From contig CP136066.1 of assembly GCA_032622095.1 (NCBI GenBank), positions 169,580,664 through 169,644,663 of the forward strand: DNA of 64,000 nucleotides, in the 5' to 3' direction. This DNA comes from Siphonodentalium dalli (lineage: Eukaryota; Mollusca; Scaphopoda; Gadilida; Siphonodentaliidae). Of the stretch, positions 24,044 through 33,760 are shown one piece after another; position 1 is the stretch's first letter; each line of letters starts with the position of its first letter. The notes beneath the pieces were generated by a model that worked only from the letters and a program-made list of their open reading frames with translations, was not told where the DNA came from and ran no database searches. Position numbers and translations under genes: made by a program.

Positions 24044-24600
24044 ATTCTCCTAGATGTACGCATGGACTGATATATTTCAACTGACAACTGGGGTCATAAT
24101 GTTATAGAACAAATAAGGCATCAACTTGTTTTCAAAATAAACTAGCATATGCTCGCAACAGCCAAATGCTATGTTTTGTGTCAATCCCTCATATATTATG
24201 ATTTTGTGGGTTTGCACTCGCCTTCGCCATTTTGAATGCGTGGTACTCACTAAAATCGAAACCTCGTGATTCCCCATCGTGGTGCTTATGGAACAAGATT
24301 TATAGTTTGCTTCTGAATGCTGCATGAGAACATAACCGAGTTAATAGTGGATACACAGTTCATGCAGTGTAATGGTATTTGATTGTATTATACGTTTCAG
24401 GTTTGTGGCCTTGTCCATATAATCCCACCAATGTCGTTCAGTGCATGTCATAGCTGTTATATTCAGATAACACACATAATTACCACCGAGCTGCAAATAT
24501 GCGACATGTTAATTGGAATGTGATCAATAAGTCATGCAATTTATTTTTATCTTAATGATGCGCACGACGCGATAAACAAATATTACATTTAAGCAGTTAA
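24044..24600. other. Gene-free stretch
   Basis: No supported feature. Confidence 0.4.
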
Positions 24601-24604
24601 AGTA

Positions 24605-24815
24605 TGGCTCTGGAGGCAGGGACGCGGCTGGAGGGTCTCCATTTGGGGATTCACACATTGAAATTTCCAACTGCGCATGTCCACCCCTGAACCAAATCTA
24701 AATCCAAGTTTCACGAAAATCCATTTGCACATCACCCTTGGGTTGAAAATGTCCAACTGTTGGACATTTCCAATCTGACACCCCCTAATGTTAGGTTGGA
24801 AAATGTCCATGCAAC
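24605..24815 (+). repeat. Dispersed repeat, inverse copy at 62125-62330
   Basis: Shares GAGGGTCTCC, GAAAATCCATTT(G/T)CAC, CAACTGTTGGA(C)ATTTCCAA and CTGACACC with the minus strand of 62125-62330. Includes the near-palindrome TGTCCAACTGTTGGACA. No ORF conserved. Confidence 0.65.
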
Positions 24816-25590
24816 TGATAGCAATTACAGACTTAAATTAGGACTAAACAGAAGAATATGATGTTTGTCTAAAAATAACAATTTCCCCAAAATCATAGCA
24901 ATTTTGAATGAAATTTGGTATGGAGGTACGTCATCGTGACTGCTTTAAAAATGAGCTTGTTCGCATTTTTTTCCTGCGTTTTCGTTCGTCACTTATCTTT
25001 GCTTTATTTCCGTCCGGCTTGGTAATTGCAAAAAATATGAATGGATTTCAATAATATTTGTTATACAAGTTGATTGCCACACTCTCTCACACAAGCGCGT
25101 AAGTCATGTTTATCCAGATTTGTTTACCTGCGCTATGGCCCTTAGTTTGTTAATTTTTCACGATGATTGTCTCTCCTGCTCTTGTCCTGATGTTTTTTTT
25201 ATGTGAATGACTGATTTTACGGAGAAAAAAATTGCAGAGGTTCTCAGTATTGGGTTCCTACCTGCCCAAATTTTACTTTTCACCGTGGGGGTACACGCCA
25301 GCATGACCTACCGGTGCAATCTCGTGTTATCTCAATGATGAGCATGACTCGAACAAACAAGTGCCATGGAACATTTAAGCATCTCAATCATGGCTACCTT
25401 ATTTTGAAGGAGGATGTGATATATCGATAAATACATGAAACGTCTATGCACGGACTTTATGTACTCTGAAACATAAACTCGACAAACCCATAGCAAATTC
25501 CAGATTGTTTCCATTTTTCATACATAACCCATTTTGATCCACGGAGCCTGTCCGTAACGTGACATAAGCGATCAATACTACGTATACTTT
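24816..25590. other. Gene-free stretch
   Basis: No supported feature. Confidence 0.4.
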
Positions 25591-25591
25591 G

Positions 25592-25955
25592 GTACTACAA
25601 ACCGACATTTTTTTTTTTTTAGTTTTAGATAATGCCATGCATCTCTTCACTGGCTATGACCGTATTTTATTACACTGCCCTAAGTACCACAATCCTAGGC
25701 AAGTCTTTAGCAGTTACGCGAAGAATGTGATATCAAATTACGATGTGTTAGACGAGCTCCAAAAGCTTCAAGAAATATTCAAATCTAATGATAAACAACT
25801 GAGCAGAGCTCTAAGTAAATATTTAATTGAAGCCGAAATATTACGACAATAACACTGTAATCACTCATATATTTTTGTTTTTCTTTCTTTGCCATATCCT
25901 GTATCCGTATAGCGATTGCGCAATAAAGTATCTATCTATCTATCTATCTATCAAA
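25592..25955 (+). mobile_element. 3' end of a non-LTR retrotransposon
   Basis: A ~75-codon frame ending at the TAA at 25850-25852 carries the conserved L-L-x-C-P-K-Y-x-x-x-R motif (HCPKYHNPR, near 25675). A Leu/Lys-rich helix resembling the extreme C-terminus of CR1/L2-type ORF2 follows. Downstream are a short 3' UTR, AATAAA (25921-25926) and a (TATC)n tail, the classic 3' terminus of such elements. Everything 5' of the C-terminal region is missing, so it is a dead-on-arrival insertion. Confidence 0.8.
25929..25953 (+). repeat. (TATC)n microsatellite
   Basis: About six perfect units forming the tail of the preceding retrotransposon. Confidence 0.95.
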
Positions 25956-25969
25956 AGAGATCATACTTC

Positions 25970-26255
25970 ACTAGTACAAAACCTGGGAACTGTTTGATGT
26001 TGCGACCAGTTCTGACAGGGAACGTTATAACATTGAACACACAAGACAGGGAATATATTTCGTTGTGAATTCTTGTTCCTCAATAATCAACTTCACAGTA
26101 GGGGTGGTCCCTGTTGGAGATTGCATGCTGTTTGGTGACCTTTGTGAGCCGATATCTCAAAAGATTTTGAATTTAATTAACCGAGAAAAGGTCCACGGTA
26201 TTAAGCAACGCACACAACTAAAGCTAACAAATTCGAAGTGATAATATACGGAAGT
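25970..26255. repeat. Diverged copy of the 9.6-9.9 kb repeat
   Basis: Shares AGATCATAC, GACAGGGAACG, GCATGCT.TTT..TGACCTTTGTGAGCCGAT and the following AT-rich tail with 9590-9900. No ORF. Confidence 0.5.
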
Positions 26256-26339
26256 ATAATTAAATACACACTTAGCTGGGAAAGCTGCACTGGTACTATT
26301 CTCACGTACAGGAGGGTGTGCATGTAGAATCAATTTAAA

Positions 26340-27170
26340 CCAATTTAAATGACTGCTTTGGTAACTATTTCCGATGCGAGTCTGGCTAGTTTGTTTGTTT
26401 TATTTCCGTCAATAAAAAGAATTTTAAGTTTTTCGTAAGTCGGATTACTTTGATAGTATGTTTTCAGATAGGGTCTTCGGAAGGACGAATATTCGTTGCA
26501 TATGAACAGATAATGGTATTCGTTGTCCAGAGTATTCTCGCCGCAAAGTTGGCAACGTGAACAGGGAACTTCTGAGTTCTTCCAACTGGAAACTTAAACA
26601 GGGAGCCGATTATTTCTAGTTCTCAATTTGATCAAGTATGAATTGAATTTTGGCGGCAGTTCTAAAAGATATTTCTCTATGCCAAAAGATACTTTAAAAA
26701 GGTATATAGAGTACGTTTTGTGCTCTGGGATAAAGTTTCGTTCCATGATTGCAAGTATTGGTCCTTTAACGACTGTTCAACATATCGAGCAAGGTATTCA
26801 CCATCACCAACCGACTGAGCATTTATTGAGTATATTTTTACTCTATTAAGCCAGGGGTTTTTAATCCCAGAACGAAGTGGATGTGAGTACAAATATCGAT
26901 ATAGAACAATCGACAGCTTATATGAATCTCGGTTGACAAGTGTCCCCCATAAGCGTATCATGATAGACGTTTCAATATAGATACATATCCACTTTCTCCA
27001 CAAAACATACAACTAGGCGTACTTGGTTACATTTTAAATATTATTTTCAATTTTTTTAGCTGCACCTATTCAAAGCAATCAATTTGCCCAAACCCATACA
27101 CATCACACTCGTATAGCATCACTGGGAGGACCATTTTATTAAAGAGGTCAATCAAGTGGTTCTCCCTGTG
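26340..27170 (-). pseudogene. Non-LTR reverse transcriptase C-terminal relic
   Basis: Reading down from 27170, the translation shows FNKMVLPVMLYECDVYGFG, then CMFCGESG/RKWICIYIE, RLWGTLVN, KLSIVLYRYL and W-L-N-R-V-K-I. A segment YLQSWNETLSQSTK follows. In another frame comes PCSRCQLCGENTLDNEYHYL followed by IC-N-E-Y. This is the post-RT layout of many metazoan LINEs: YGCExWG, a linker helix region, then a C-x2-C..DE-x-HYL-x2-C zinc-knuckle-like motif. In-frame stops (for example before VQLKK) and at least one frameshift show it is inactive. Confidence 0.8.
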
Positions 27171-27820
27171 ATGTTATACAAATCGGGATGTACGTGAATT
27201 CGACTGGCGTTAGACAACTAGATGTTAGGAATTTGCAATTTTCAGGTTAAGATCTCAAAATGCAAACGCAATTACGAATTGTGTTTAGTTTCAGTTTGGT
27301 GTGGCTCAATGGGAGGGAGGAAGCAGTTGGAAATTCCAATGTGGACACCGCCAACGGAGACTCCCTGTGTGTGTGGATACATTATATAGCTACTTACAGA
27401 TTCCGTATTTTTATGCCATCGGATATCCAAAACCATTCCGGGGACTCCATCGTTGACAATGCTCTGAATTACGAAGCACACACTATTTAAACATATTACT
27501 CCAAGGAACATAGTACGCACTAGTAAGTTCAACGTAACTGCTCATTTGAAAGCATGCGACACCCACAGACAAGCATGAAAGTGCACGACACTTCATAAAC
27601 ATTACGGCTATACCATTTGTTTGAAGTACGTCGTCTTGTCGGTAGCAGAACAATGTGTTGACTTTTCATATTTTGTGTACGAATCTGGGCCGAACAATCT
27701 GGCTATTGACAAAACCTATTAATTCGAAAGGATCAATTGGTTCGATATCCGTGCCTTATCGAGCAGCAATGGTTTAACATCGAGAATGTAATCATTAGCT
27801 TCATGTATAGCATGAATCCT
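27171..27820. other. Gene-free stretch
   Basis: No supported feature. Two overlapping frames at 27260-27532 are unrecognised. Confidence 0.4.
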
Positions 27821-28330
27821 ATCAGAGATATCGGTTTTCGTAACATATCTTTTCACTTTCGTAATATTGAAGTTCTATTATACTCCTGGAGCCATGTATG
27901 TCGCGTCGATTTAAATGTTTAAATTCAATATCAAGTATTATATGTGACAGAATGTTCAATGGGGTCTGGATCTGAGGAAAATTGATATGAATCTGATCAG
28001 AGATATCGGTTTTCGTAACATATCTTTTCACTTTCGTAATATTGAAGTTCTTGTATACACCTGGAGCCCCGTATGTCGCGTCGATATACAAATGTGTTTT
28101 ATCGGTCCATCGATTTAAATTTTTAAATTCAATATCAAGTATTTGTATGTGACAGAATGTTCAATGGTGTCTGGATCTGATGAAAATTGATATGATTCTT
28201 ATCAGAGATATCGCGTTTCGTAAAAGATCTTTTTACTTTCGTAATATTGAAGCTCTGGAGCCATGATTGTCGTGCCGATCTCTAGACGCGTCTTTGATTT
28301 AAGTATATTTAATTTTCAATATGTAGTATA
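27821..28330 (+). repeat. 175-205 bp tandem repeat, target of the Polinton-like element
   Basis: Units start at 27821, 27996 and 28201 with ATCAGAGATATCG. They contain CACTTTCGTAATATTGAAG, TATGTCGCGTCGAT and TTCAATATCAAGTAT..GTGACAGAATGT.CAATGG. The third unit breaks at TTCAATATGTAGTATA (28330) and resumes at 37029 with CATGACAGAATGTGCAATGG. The element therefore interrupts it. Confidence 0.9.
28325..28330 (+). repeat. Target-site duplication, left (AGTATA)
   Basis: AGTATA here and AGTATA at 37023-37028 directly border the inverted termini. Removing one copy plus the element restores the tandem-repeat unit. Confidence 0.9.
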
Positions 28331-28804
28331 AGTAGTATCTGTGGCTCGTTAGGTCCACATCTAAAAATAGATTTTATGGGGGTAAAATTGTTTGTACTAA
28401 AATATTCCCAAAATATTTTTTCAAAACCCAAATTTTTTTTTCTCAAAATTTTCAAAAAAAAAAATTTTAATCTCAAAAATTTCTAACGAGTTTTCGGTCT
28501 CTTACCCAAATATCGGGCCGACTATTAAATGTCGAATGTTAAATTATTTGCGTGTAATATCTTTCGTTATTTTTGTTCAAACAAATTTTAAATATTTTTC
28601 ATGAAACTCTGTTAATTTTATTAATCGATGTATAGAAATAGCTTTATACCAATTATATGTGTATGGACAGGTCCGAGTCACGGTAATTTTGGACATTGTG
28701 ACCATCGGTATGAATGCATACATTCCAGTGTTTATCAATCAGACACAACCCATACATCATATAATTGTCATACCTGAAATAATTTGACACCATTACTCTT
28801 ACAT

Positions 28805-28829
28805 GAATAATAAAGAGCGTTTATTCTTT
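28805..28829 (+). other. ATAAAGAGCGTTTAT motif in TIR
   Basis: The dyad-like word AATAAAGAGCGTTTATT lies in the TIR (inverse at about 36530-36550). The same word recurs in unrelated elements and at 40927. Confidence 0.5.
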
Positions 28830-28948
28830 ACTTCTCTATCACGATGAAGTTATTGAGTATATGACAGGTGTGCATTATCGCGAATTATTGGAAGTATTGA
28901 GATGTTGTACTATTTTGAAAGCAGTCACGATATTTGAGCGTGTCCAAA

Positions 28949-29125
28949 AAAATTCAAAAACTTCCAAAAATTTCAAAAATTTCAAAAACTTCAAAAACTT
29001 TCAAAAATTTCAAAAATTTCAAAAACTTCAAAAATTTCAAAAACTTCAAAAACTTTCAAAAATTTCAAAAACTTCCAAAATTAAAAAAACTTCCAAAATT
29101 TCCAAAAACTTCAAAAATTTCAATA
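28949..29125 (+). repeat. 9-bp minisatellite in left TIR
   Basis: Units of AAAAACTTC / AAAAATTTC. Because the period is a multiple of three, every frame stays open and gives artificial Lys-Asn-Phe or Lys-Thr-Ser repeats. Not a real protein. Confidence 0.85.
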
Positions 29126-30100
29126 TATAATGAAGATGACGAGCAACCAATTTTCGACTGGCCTGAGACATTACGTTATGGAATGAATAACGACAGCGGA
29201 TCAGAATGTGATCATACACGCAATAATAGAAGTTACTTTGATGTTGTTATGAATATAATTTTATCAACCTTACGTATTAACAGTTTATTGAGTTATGCAT
29301 ACATATAGTACGTCACTTGGACATTTTATCAGTTTATCACGTGATCACTAAATGTGGCAATCGGGTATCCACCGATGCCTGCAATGTATTATTTATTATA
29401 ATTGGACTCATTGATCTCACGTAAATAATACTCTTAGTTGTTCCAATAAAATAGTTATCAAATTCGATCACCAATAGATTTGACTGTGGAATATAATGAC
29501 CTTTAACTTATTTATCGATCTATGTTAGAACATGGTTTTAACAAAAAACTTGACCATAACAAAAATTACCTTACATTTATGCATGAATCTAATTAGACCA
29601 TGCGTAAATATTGTCAGCTTATCGTCTGATGAGCAAATCCGATGTTTATCAAAAATAGTACAACTTCCAGTTGGTAATAACTCTTACGAATGAAGAGCGT
29701 TGAACATATACGAAATTACTACACGAATGAACTGAAATTTATATTTCACATCTTACCAACAACAGATACAGACATAGTCATAGTGTTATACTGTATTACA
29801 TGTACCCATGCTATGACATCATTAGAAGGGGCAATACACTCAATGAGTTAAAGTGACACGAAACAAGGGACGTGATGTAATATTGGTGTTTGAATCTTAA
29901 AGGAACACAAGACACTCTAAAGGGACACTCATTATGAATGAATGTTAACAATACAAGCGCACGAATGAAGAGCGTTGAACATATACGAAATTACTACACG
30001 AATGAATTGAACCTTGAAATTTATAATTCACATCTTACCAACAACAGCTACAGACATAATCATAGTGTTATACTGTCTTGCATGACATCATTTTACATGA

Positions 30101-30490
30101 CATCAAACGAGTCTGGGCACGCATATCTGTCAAAAGATACAATAGCCGTCATTGGTCAATCTATCCTCGGTATCACTTTTCGATTTACAAAATCAATTTC
30201 ACCGAGAGGTTCCCTCGTCATTTGTAGTGACGTAATTGCGGCGTTTTGCGGTATTTTACTGCGGCGGCGCCGGCAACAACGGCGGCAACAACGTTGTTGG
30301 CGGCGGCGGCGGCGGCGGCGCCGCCGCCGCAGTAAAATACCGCAAAACGCCACAATTACGTCACTACAAATGACGAGGGAACCTCTCGGTGAAATTGATT
30401 TTGTAAATCGAAAAGTGATACCGAGGATAGATTGACCAATGACGGCTATTGTATCTTTTGACAGATATGCGTGCCCAGACTCGTTTGATG
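30101..30490. repeat. 390-bp palindrome with GGC/GCC core
   Basis: CATCAAACGAGTCTGGGCAC at 30101 is matched inversely at 30471-30490. The arms match almost perfectly through ATCGAAAAGTGATACCGAG and CAAATGACGAGGGAACC. The centre (30265-30335) is (GGC)n/(GCC)n interleaved with CAACAACGTTGTTG. It lies directly upstream of the ATPase gene. Arg-rich frames across it are artefacts of the GGC tract. A replication origin, recombination site or viral-type hairpin is conceivable but unproven. Confidence 0.85.
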
Positions 30491-30666
30491 TTCGCTATCG
30501 CATTACTATGTTTTATTAGCCGAGACTTCACTTCTCGTCTGACTCTCTTACCGACAAGACCTGTTGATTCCCCGTCTACACAGTGCTTCTCCGGCAGACT
30601 ATTTCATCTACATAAAGTTATCAAACATACGGACAGGACATATTTTTAGGTTATAATGAACATTTG

Positions 30667-30672
30667 TATAAA
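30667..30672 (+). promoter_or_regulatory. Candidate TATA box, ATPase copy 1
   Basis: TATAAA 38 bp before the ATPase ATG, in an otherwise AT-rich leader. The same box occurs at 32011-32016 before copy 2. Short leaders of this type are common in virus-like elements. Confidence 0.4.
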
Positions 30673-30709
30673 GGAAATCCATATACCGAGACATTTTAGT
30701 CAAGTATAA

Positions 30710-31612
30710 ATGAAGCACCAGTGTTCAATTTGCTCTAGTGAGTATGTGCGGAACCATGATTTGATAAGACATGTACAATCTAAGCACACTGAGTTTGTTA
30801 ACCGACACCCACAACAGCAGCACCAAGCAGCAGCAACAAACAGTAGCAGCAACAGGCAGCAGCATCATCAGCCACAACAACAGCCATTACAGCAACACCA
30901 GATACTACAACACCAGCAGGGGAAACAGCAACAAAGCGACATAACATCCTGCTTTGATGATCCAATGGCCAATGTCCAAGAAGATTTTATTTTCAAGCAT
31001 CCATTCATGGCATGTGTAAGTGGACCGACATCTAGTGGTAAGACATACTTCGTGAAAACCTTGCTACAAAAGTCTGCCTCAAAAATATCACCCGCACCTG
31101 ACAGAATAATATGGTTTTATAAATATTGGCAGCCCCTATATGACGAAATAAAGTATACCGTCACCCCTCAGGTCAACTTTATACGAGGAATACCAGCAAA
31201 CTTGGATTCTCTTATCAACCCCCGGTATAAAAATCTAGTTATACTCGATGACTTGATGCAAACTTCATCAAAAGACCAGAGAGTTAATGATTTGCATTCC
31301 GAAGGAAGTCACCATTTGAACTTATCTTTGATAAGTTTGAACCAGAATTTCTACTACAACAAAGATCCAACGCAACGACGAAATTGTCAATATTTGGTAT
31401 TGTTCAATAACCCAATCGACAAGGGATTAATTTCAACATTATCAAGACAGATGTATCCTGAATGTCCTCAGCGTATGGTTCGAGAGTTTTCGGAAGCGAC
31501 GAGTGAACCGTACGGTTACCTACTGGTGGATTTAAAAGCCGCAACACCGGACACATTACGTCTGCGACAGAATGTACTAAAAGAGGACACGAACCAACAT
31601 ATGGGTGAATGA
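30710..31612 (+). CDS. Zinc finger/packaging-ATPase protein, copy 1
   Basis: 300 aa with a genuine ATG. Residues 5-26 form a C2H2 finger (C5-x2-C8-x12-H21-x4-H26). Residues 34-76 are Gln/His-rich. From about 90 comes a P-loop ATPase of the HerA/FtsK packaging type: Walker A GPTSSGKT (105-112), Walker B LVILDD (176-181), an H-x-E-G-S-H-H motif (196-202), the LISLNQNFYYN segment (207-217), and the C-terminal PYGYLLVDL block (247-255). In Polintons and related viruses this enzyme pumps DNA into capsids. The core is intact and all key residues are present. The N-terminal finger fused to the ATPase is unusual and might give sequence-specific DNA recognition (inference). The frame ends at TGA, yet codons for N-G-M-K continue in frame after the same stop in copy 2. 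Confidence 0.85.
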   Translation: MKHQCSICSSEYVRNHDLIRHVQSKHTEFVNRHPQQQHQAAATNSSSNRQQHHQPQQQPLQQHQILQHQQGKQQQSDITSCFDDPMANVQEDFIFKHPFMACVSGPTSSGKTYFVKTLLQKSASKISPAPDRIIWFYKYWQPLYDEIKYTVTPQVNFIRGIPANLDSLINPRYKNLVILDDLMQTSSKDQRVNDLHSEGSHHLNLSLISLNQNFYYNKDPTQRRNCQYLVLFNNPIDKGLISTLSRQMYPECPQRMVREFSEATSEPYGYLLVDLKAATPDTLRLRQNVLKEDTNQHMGE

Positions 31613-31618
31613 AATGGC

Positions 31619-31674
31619 ACCGCCGCCGCCGCCGCCAACAACGTTGTTGCCGCCGTTGTTGCCGGCGCCGCCGC
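31619..31674 (-). repeat. Inverted copy of the palindrome core at the duplication junction
   Basis: The stretch CCGCCGCC..CAACAACGTTGTTG..GGCGCC is the reverse complement of about 30255-30310 and continues smoothly into the right palindrome arm. This implies the core flipped, or a template switch occurred at the hairpin, when the duplication formed. Confidence 0.7.
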
Positions 31675-32010
31675 AGTAAAATACCGCAAAACGCCGCAAT
31701 TACCCCACTACAAATGACGAGGGAACCTCTCGGTGAAATTGATTTTGTAAATCGAAAAGTGATACCGAGGATAGATTGACCAATGACGGCTATTGTATCT
31801 TTTGACAGATATGCGTGCCCAGACTAGTTTTATGTTCGCTATCGCATTACTATGATTTAATAGCCGAGACTTCACTTCTCGTCTGACTCTCTTACCGACA
31901 AGACCTGTTGATTCCCCGTCTACACGGTGCTTCTCCGGCAGACTATTTCATCTACATAAAGTTATCAAACATACGGACAGGACATATTTTTAGGTTATAA
32001 TGAACATTTG

Positions 32011-32016
32011 TATAAA
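32011..32016 (+). promoter_or_regulatory. Candidate TATA box, ATPase copy 2
   Basis: Same position relative to the copy-2 ATG as in copy 1 (TATAAA, 38 bp upstream). Confidence 0.35.
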
Positions 32017-32053
32017 GGAAATCCATATACCGAGACATTTTAGTCAAGTATAA

Positions 32054-32956
32054 ATGAAGCACCAGTGTTCAATTTGCTCTAGTGAGTATGTGCGGAACCA
32101 TGATTTGATAAGACATGTACAATCTAAGCACACTGAGTTTGTTAACCGACACCCCCAACAGCAGCACCAAGCAGCAGCAACAAACAGTAGCAGCAACAGG
32201 CAGCAGCATCATCAGCCACAACAACAGCCATTACAGCAACACCAGATACTACAACACTAGCAGGGGAAACAGCAACAAAGCGACATAACATCCTGCTTTG
32301 ATGATCCAATGGCCAATGTCCAAGAAGATTTTATTTTCAAGCATCCATTCATGGCATGTGTAAGTGGACCGACATCTAGTGGTAAGACATACTTCGTGAA
32401 AACCTTGCTACAAAAGTCTGCCTCAAAAATATCACCCGCACCTGACAGAATAATATGGTTTTATAAATATTGGCAGCCCCTATATGACGAAATAAAGTAT
32501 ACCGTCACCCCTCAGGTCAACTTTATACGAGGAATACCAGCAAACTTGGATTCTCTTATCAACCCCCGGTATAAAAATCTAGTTATACTCGATGACTTGA
32601 TGCAAACTTCATCAAAAGACCAGAGAGTTAATGATTTGCATTCCGAAGGAAGTCACCATTTGAACTTATCTTTGATAAGTTTGAACCAGAATTTCTACTA
32701 CAACAAAGATCCAACGCAACGACGAAATTGTCAATATTTGGTATTGTTCAATAACCCAATCGACAAGGGATTAATTTCAACATTATCAAGACAGATGTAT
32801 CCTGAATGTCCTCAGCGTATGGTTCGAGAGTTTTCGGAAGCGACGAGTGAACCGTACGGTTACCTACTGGTGGATTTAAAAGCCGCAACACCGGACACAT
32901 TACGTCTGCGACAGAATGTACTAAAAGAGGACACGAACCAACATATGGGTGAATGA
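32054..32956 (+). pseudogene. Zinc finger/ATPase, copy 2 with nonsense mutation
   Basis: Same gene as copy 1. CAG at codon 69 (in the Gln-rich linker) has become TAG at 32258-32260, so the zinc finger (codons 1-68) and ATPase are separated. The rest is open from the next ATG at 32309 and would encode a 215-aa finger-less ATPase with intact Walker A, Walker B and C-terminal block. Reinitiation there could still make a minimal ATPase. The single point change suggests a recent duplication. Confidence 0.85.
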
Positions 32957-32962
32957 AATGGC

Positions 32963-33316
32963 ATGAAATATAATCTCCAAAAAGACAGAGAACACCCAGA
33001 TGAACAGAATGGGATGAAAAAACATACAAAAGACACTGAGACCCAGGGTCAGCAGAATGCGATGAAATACGATGACAGAGAACTCCCTGGTCAACAGAAG
33101 GGCATAACATATAATTATATTGTGCCCCAGGGTCAACATAATGACTATACTAACGACATAAGGCCAGCTGGTGAGCTCGATGAAATTAATAAGAAGAACC
33201 GTCAAAACATAGGCATTCGAGAAGACATGTCGTACCCTTGTAATGACTGCGGGCTTTTGTTCGAAGATCATTATGATGTTCAGAGACACGTAAAAAAACT
33301 GGTGTCAAGAAAATAA
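32963..33316 (+). CDS. Gln-rich repeat and C2H2 protein, N-terminal part
   Basis: An ATG frame lies two codons after, and in the same frame as, the TGA ending ATPase copy 2. Residues 1-70 carry four or five degenerate ~15-residue repeats (N-[GA]-M-K-[YK]..[GD]-[EQ]-Q). A C2H2-like finger follows near the end: C-x2-C (PCNDCG), a hydrophobic spacer, then H (QRHVKK). The frame closes soon after the finger, just beyond an A7 run at 33292-33298. The adjoining frame 33318-33755 has no ATG at its start, suggesting one original gene broken here. Function unknown; DNA or capsid association is a guess. Confidence 0.6.
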   Translation: MKYNLQKDREHPDEQNGMKKHTKDTETQGQQNAMKYDDRELPGQQKGITYNYIVPQGQHNDYTNDIRPAGELDEINKKNRQNIGIREDMSYPCNDCGLLFEDHYDVQRHVKKLVSRK

Positions 33317-33317
33317 G

Positions 33318-33755
33318 TTAAAACGAAAATTAACTGAGGACACGGATGATAGTCAGAATAAGAAAATTAAATTGAATGAAGATGAATACTTCAAAAGTTT
33401 GTGTGCTGAGAGTAGAGATAAAACACATGAGGAATGGAGTGATAAAGTGGACACGTATAAGGAAAATGGTTCGAAAGAAACAGAAGCAAAAGAACAAGCT
33501 GACAAGGACCTTAAAAGTAAAGATATGATGCACTTTATGAATGGTTATGCTTGGACAATAGTATCGTATCTGCAGCTGCGCAATGGGACTCTGCACAACA
33601 GAGTCATGGATAAAGTCGACAAATATTTGAATAATGGTTATGGAGAATATGATGCAGTGAAAATGTCAATATTAAAGTACAAACCGATGCTAGAAAAATT
33701 CATGGACGAAATAAATGACACTTCTGACGAAAGTGATGACAATTCGGACGATTAA
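33318..33755 (+). CDS. Acidic C-terminal reading frame (probably continuation of the previous gene)
   Basis: Open from just after the A7 run in the +1/-1 shifted frame. The first in-frame ATG codons come only near 33526 (MMHFM). It begins with a basic stretch (KLKRKL), continues through a helical, charged region (EEWSDKVDTYKENG, KEQADKDL), then TLHNRVMDKVDKYLNNGY, and ends in an acidic tail (DESDDNSDD). No domain is recognised. The lack of a proper start and the directly abutting upstream frame argue for a 1-base frameshift at 33292-33298 rather than an independent gene; programmed frameshifting is the alternative. Confidence 0.55.
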   Translation, partial: LKRKLTEDTDDSQNKKIKLNEDEYFKSLCAESRDKTHEEWSDKVDTYKENGSKETEAKEQADKDLKSKDMMHFMNGYAWTIVSYLQLRNGTLHNRVMDKVDKYLNNGYGEYDAVKMSILKYKPMLEKFMDEINDTSDESDDNSDD

Positions 33756-33760
33756 ATTTC

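Larger units (their letters stand above)
28331..30090 (+). repeat. Left terminal inverted repeat
   Basis: Inverse of 34145-37022 except for indels. Landmarks in order: CTAACGAG-rich tip, A/T tracts, ATAATAAAGAGCGTTTATTC (28805), a 9-bp minisatellite (28949-29125), GAAGATGACGAGCAACC, and a sub-repeated block GAATGAAGAGCGTTGAACAT (29691, 29962). Homology fades at about 30090, at CATGACATCATT. No convincing protein, although a short frame following the minisatellite (DDEQPI.DWPETLRYG) is conserved in all arm copies. Confidence 0.85.
30319..32962 (+). repeat. 1344-bp tandem duplication of promoter plus ATPase
   Basis: 30319-31618 and 31663-32962 align at a constant 1344-bp offset with about 99 percent identity by eye. 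Differences include CTCGTTTG/CTAGTTTT (~30482), ACAGTGC/ACGGTGC, CCACAACAG/CCCCAACAG, and CAG/TAG at codon 69. The junction at 31619 falls in GGC/GCC sequence identical to the palindrome core. Confidence 0.9.

Noticed and set aside
28861-29130. Lys/Asn/Phe-rich open frames in the TIRs (also 34941-35442, 36070-36499)
   Set aside because: They are products of a 9-bp minisatellite whose period is divisible by three; all frames stay open.
29938-30435. 165-codon frame with a long Arg tract
   Set aside because: It crosses the TIR edge and the GGC/GCC palindrome core; the Arg tract is the translated repeat and the mirrored strand gives the same.
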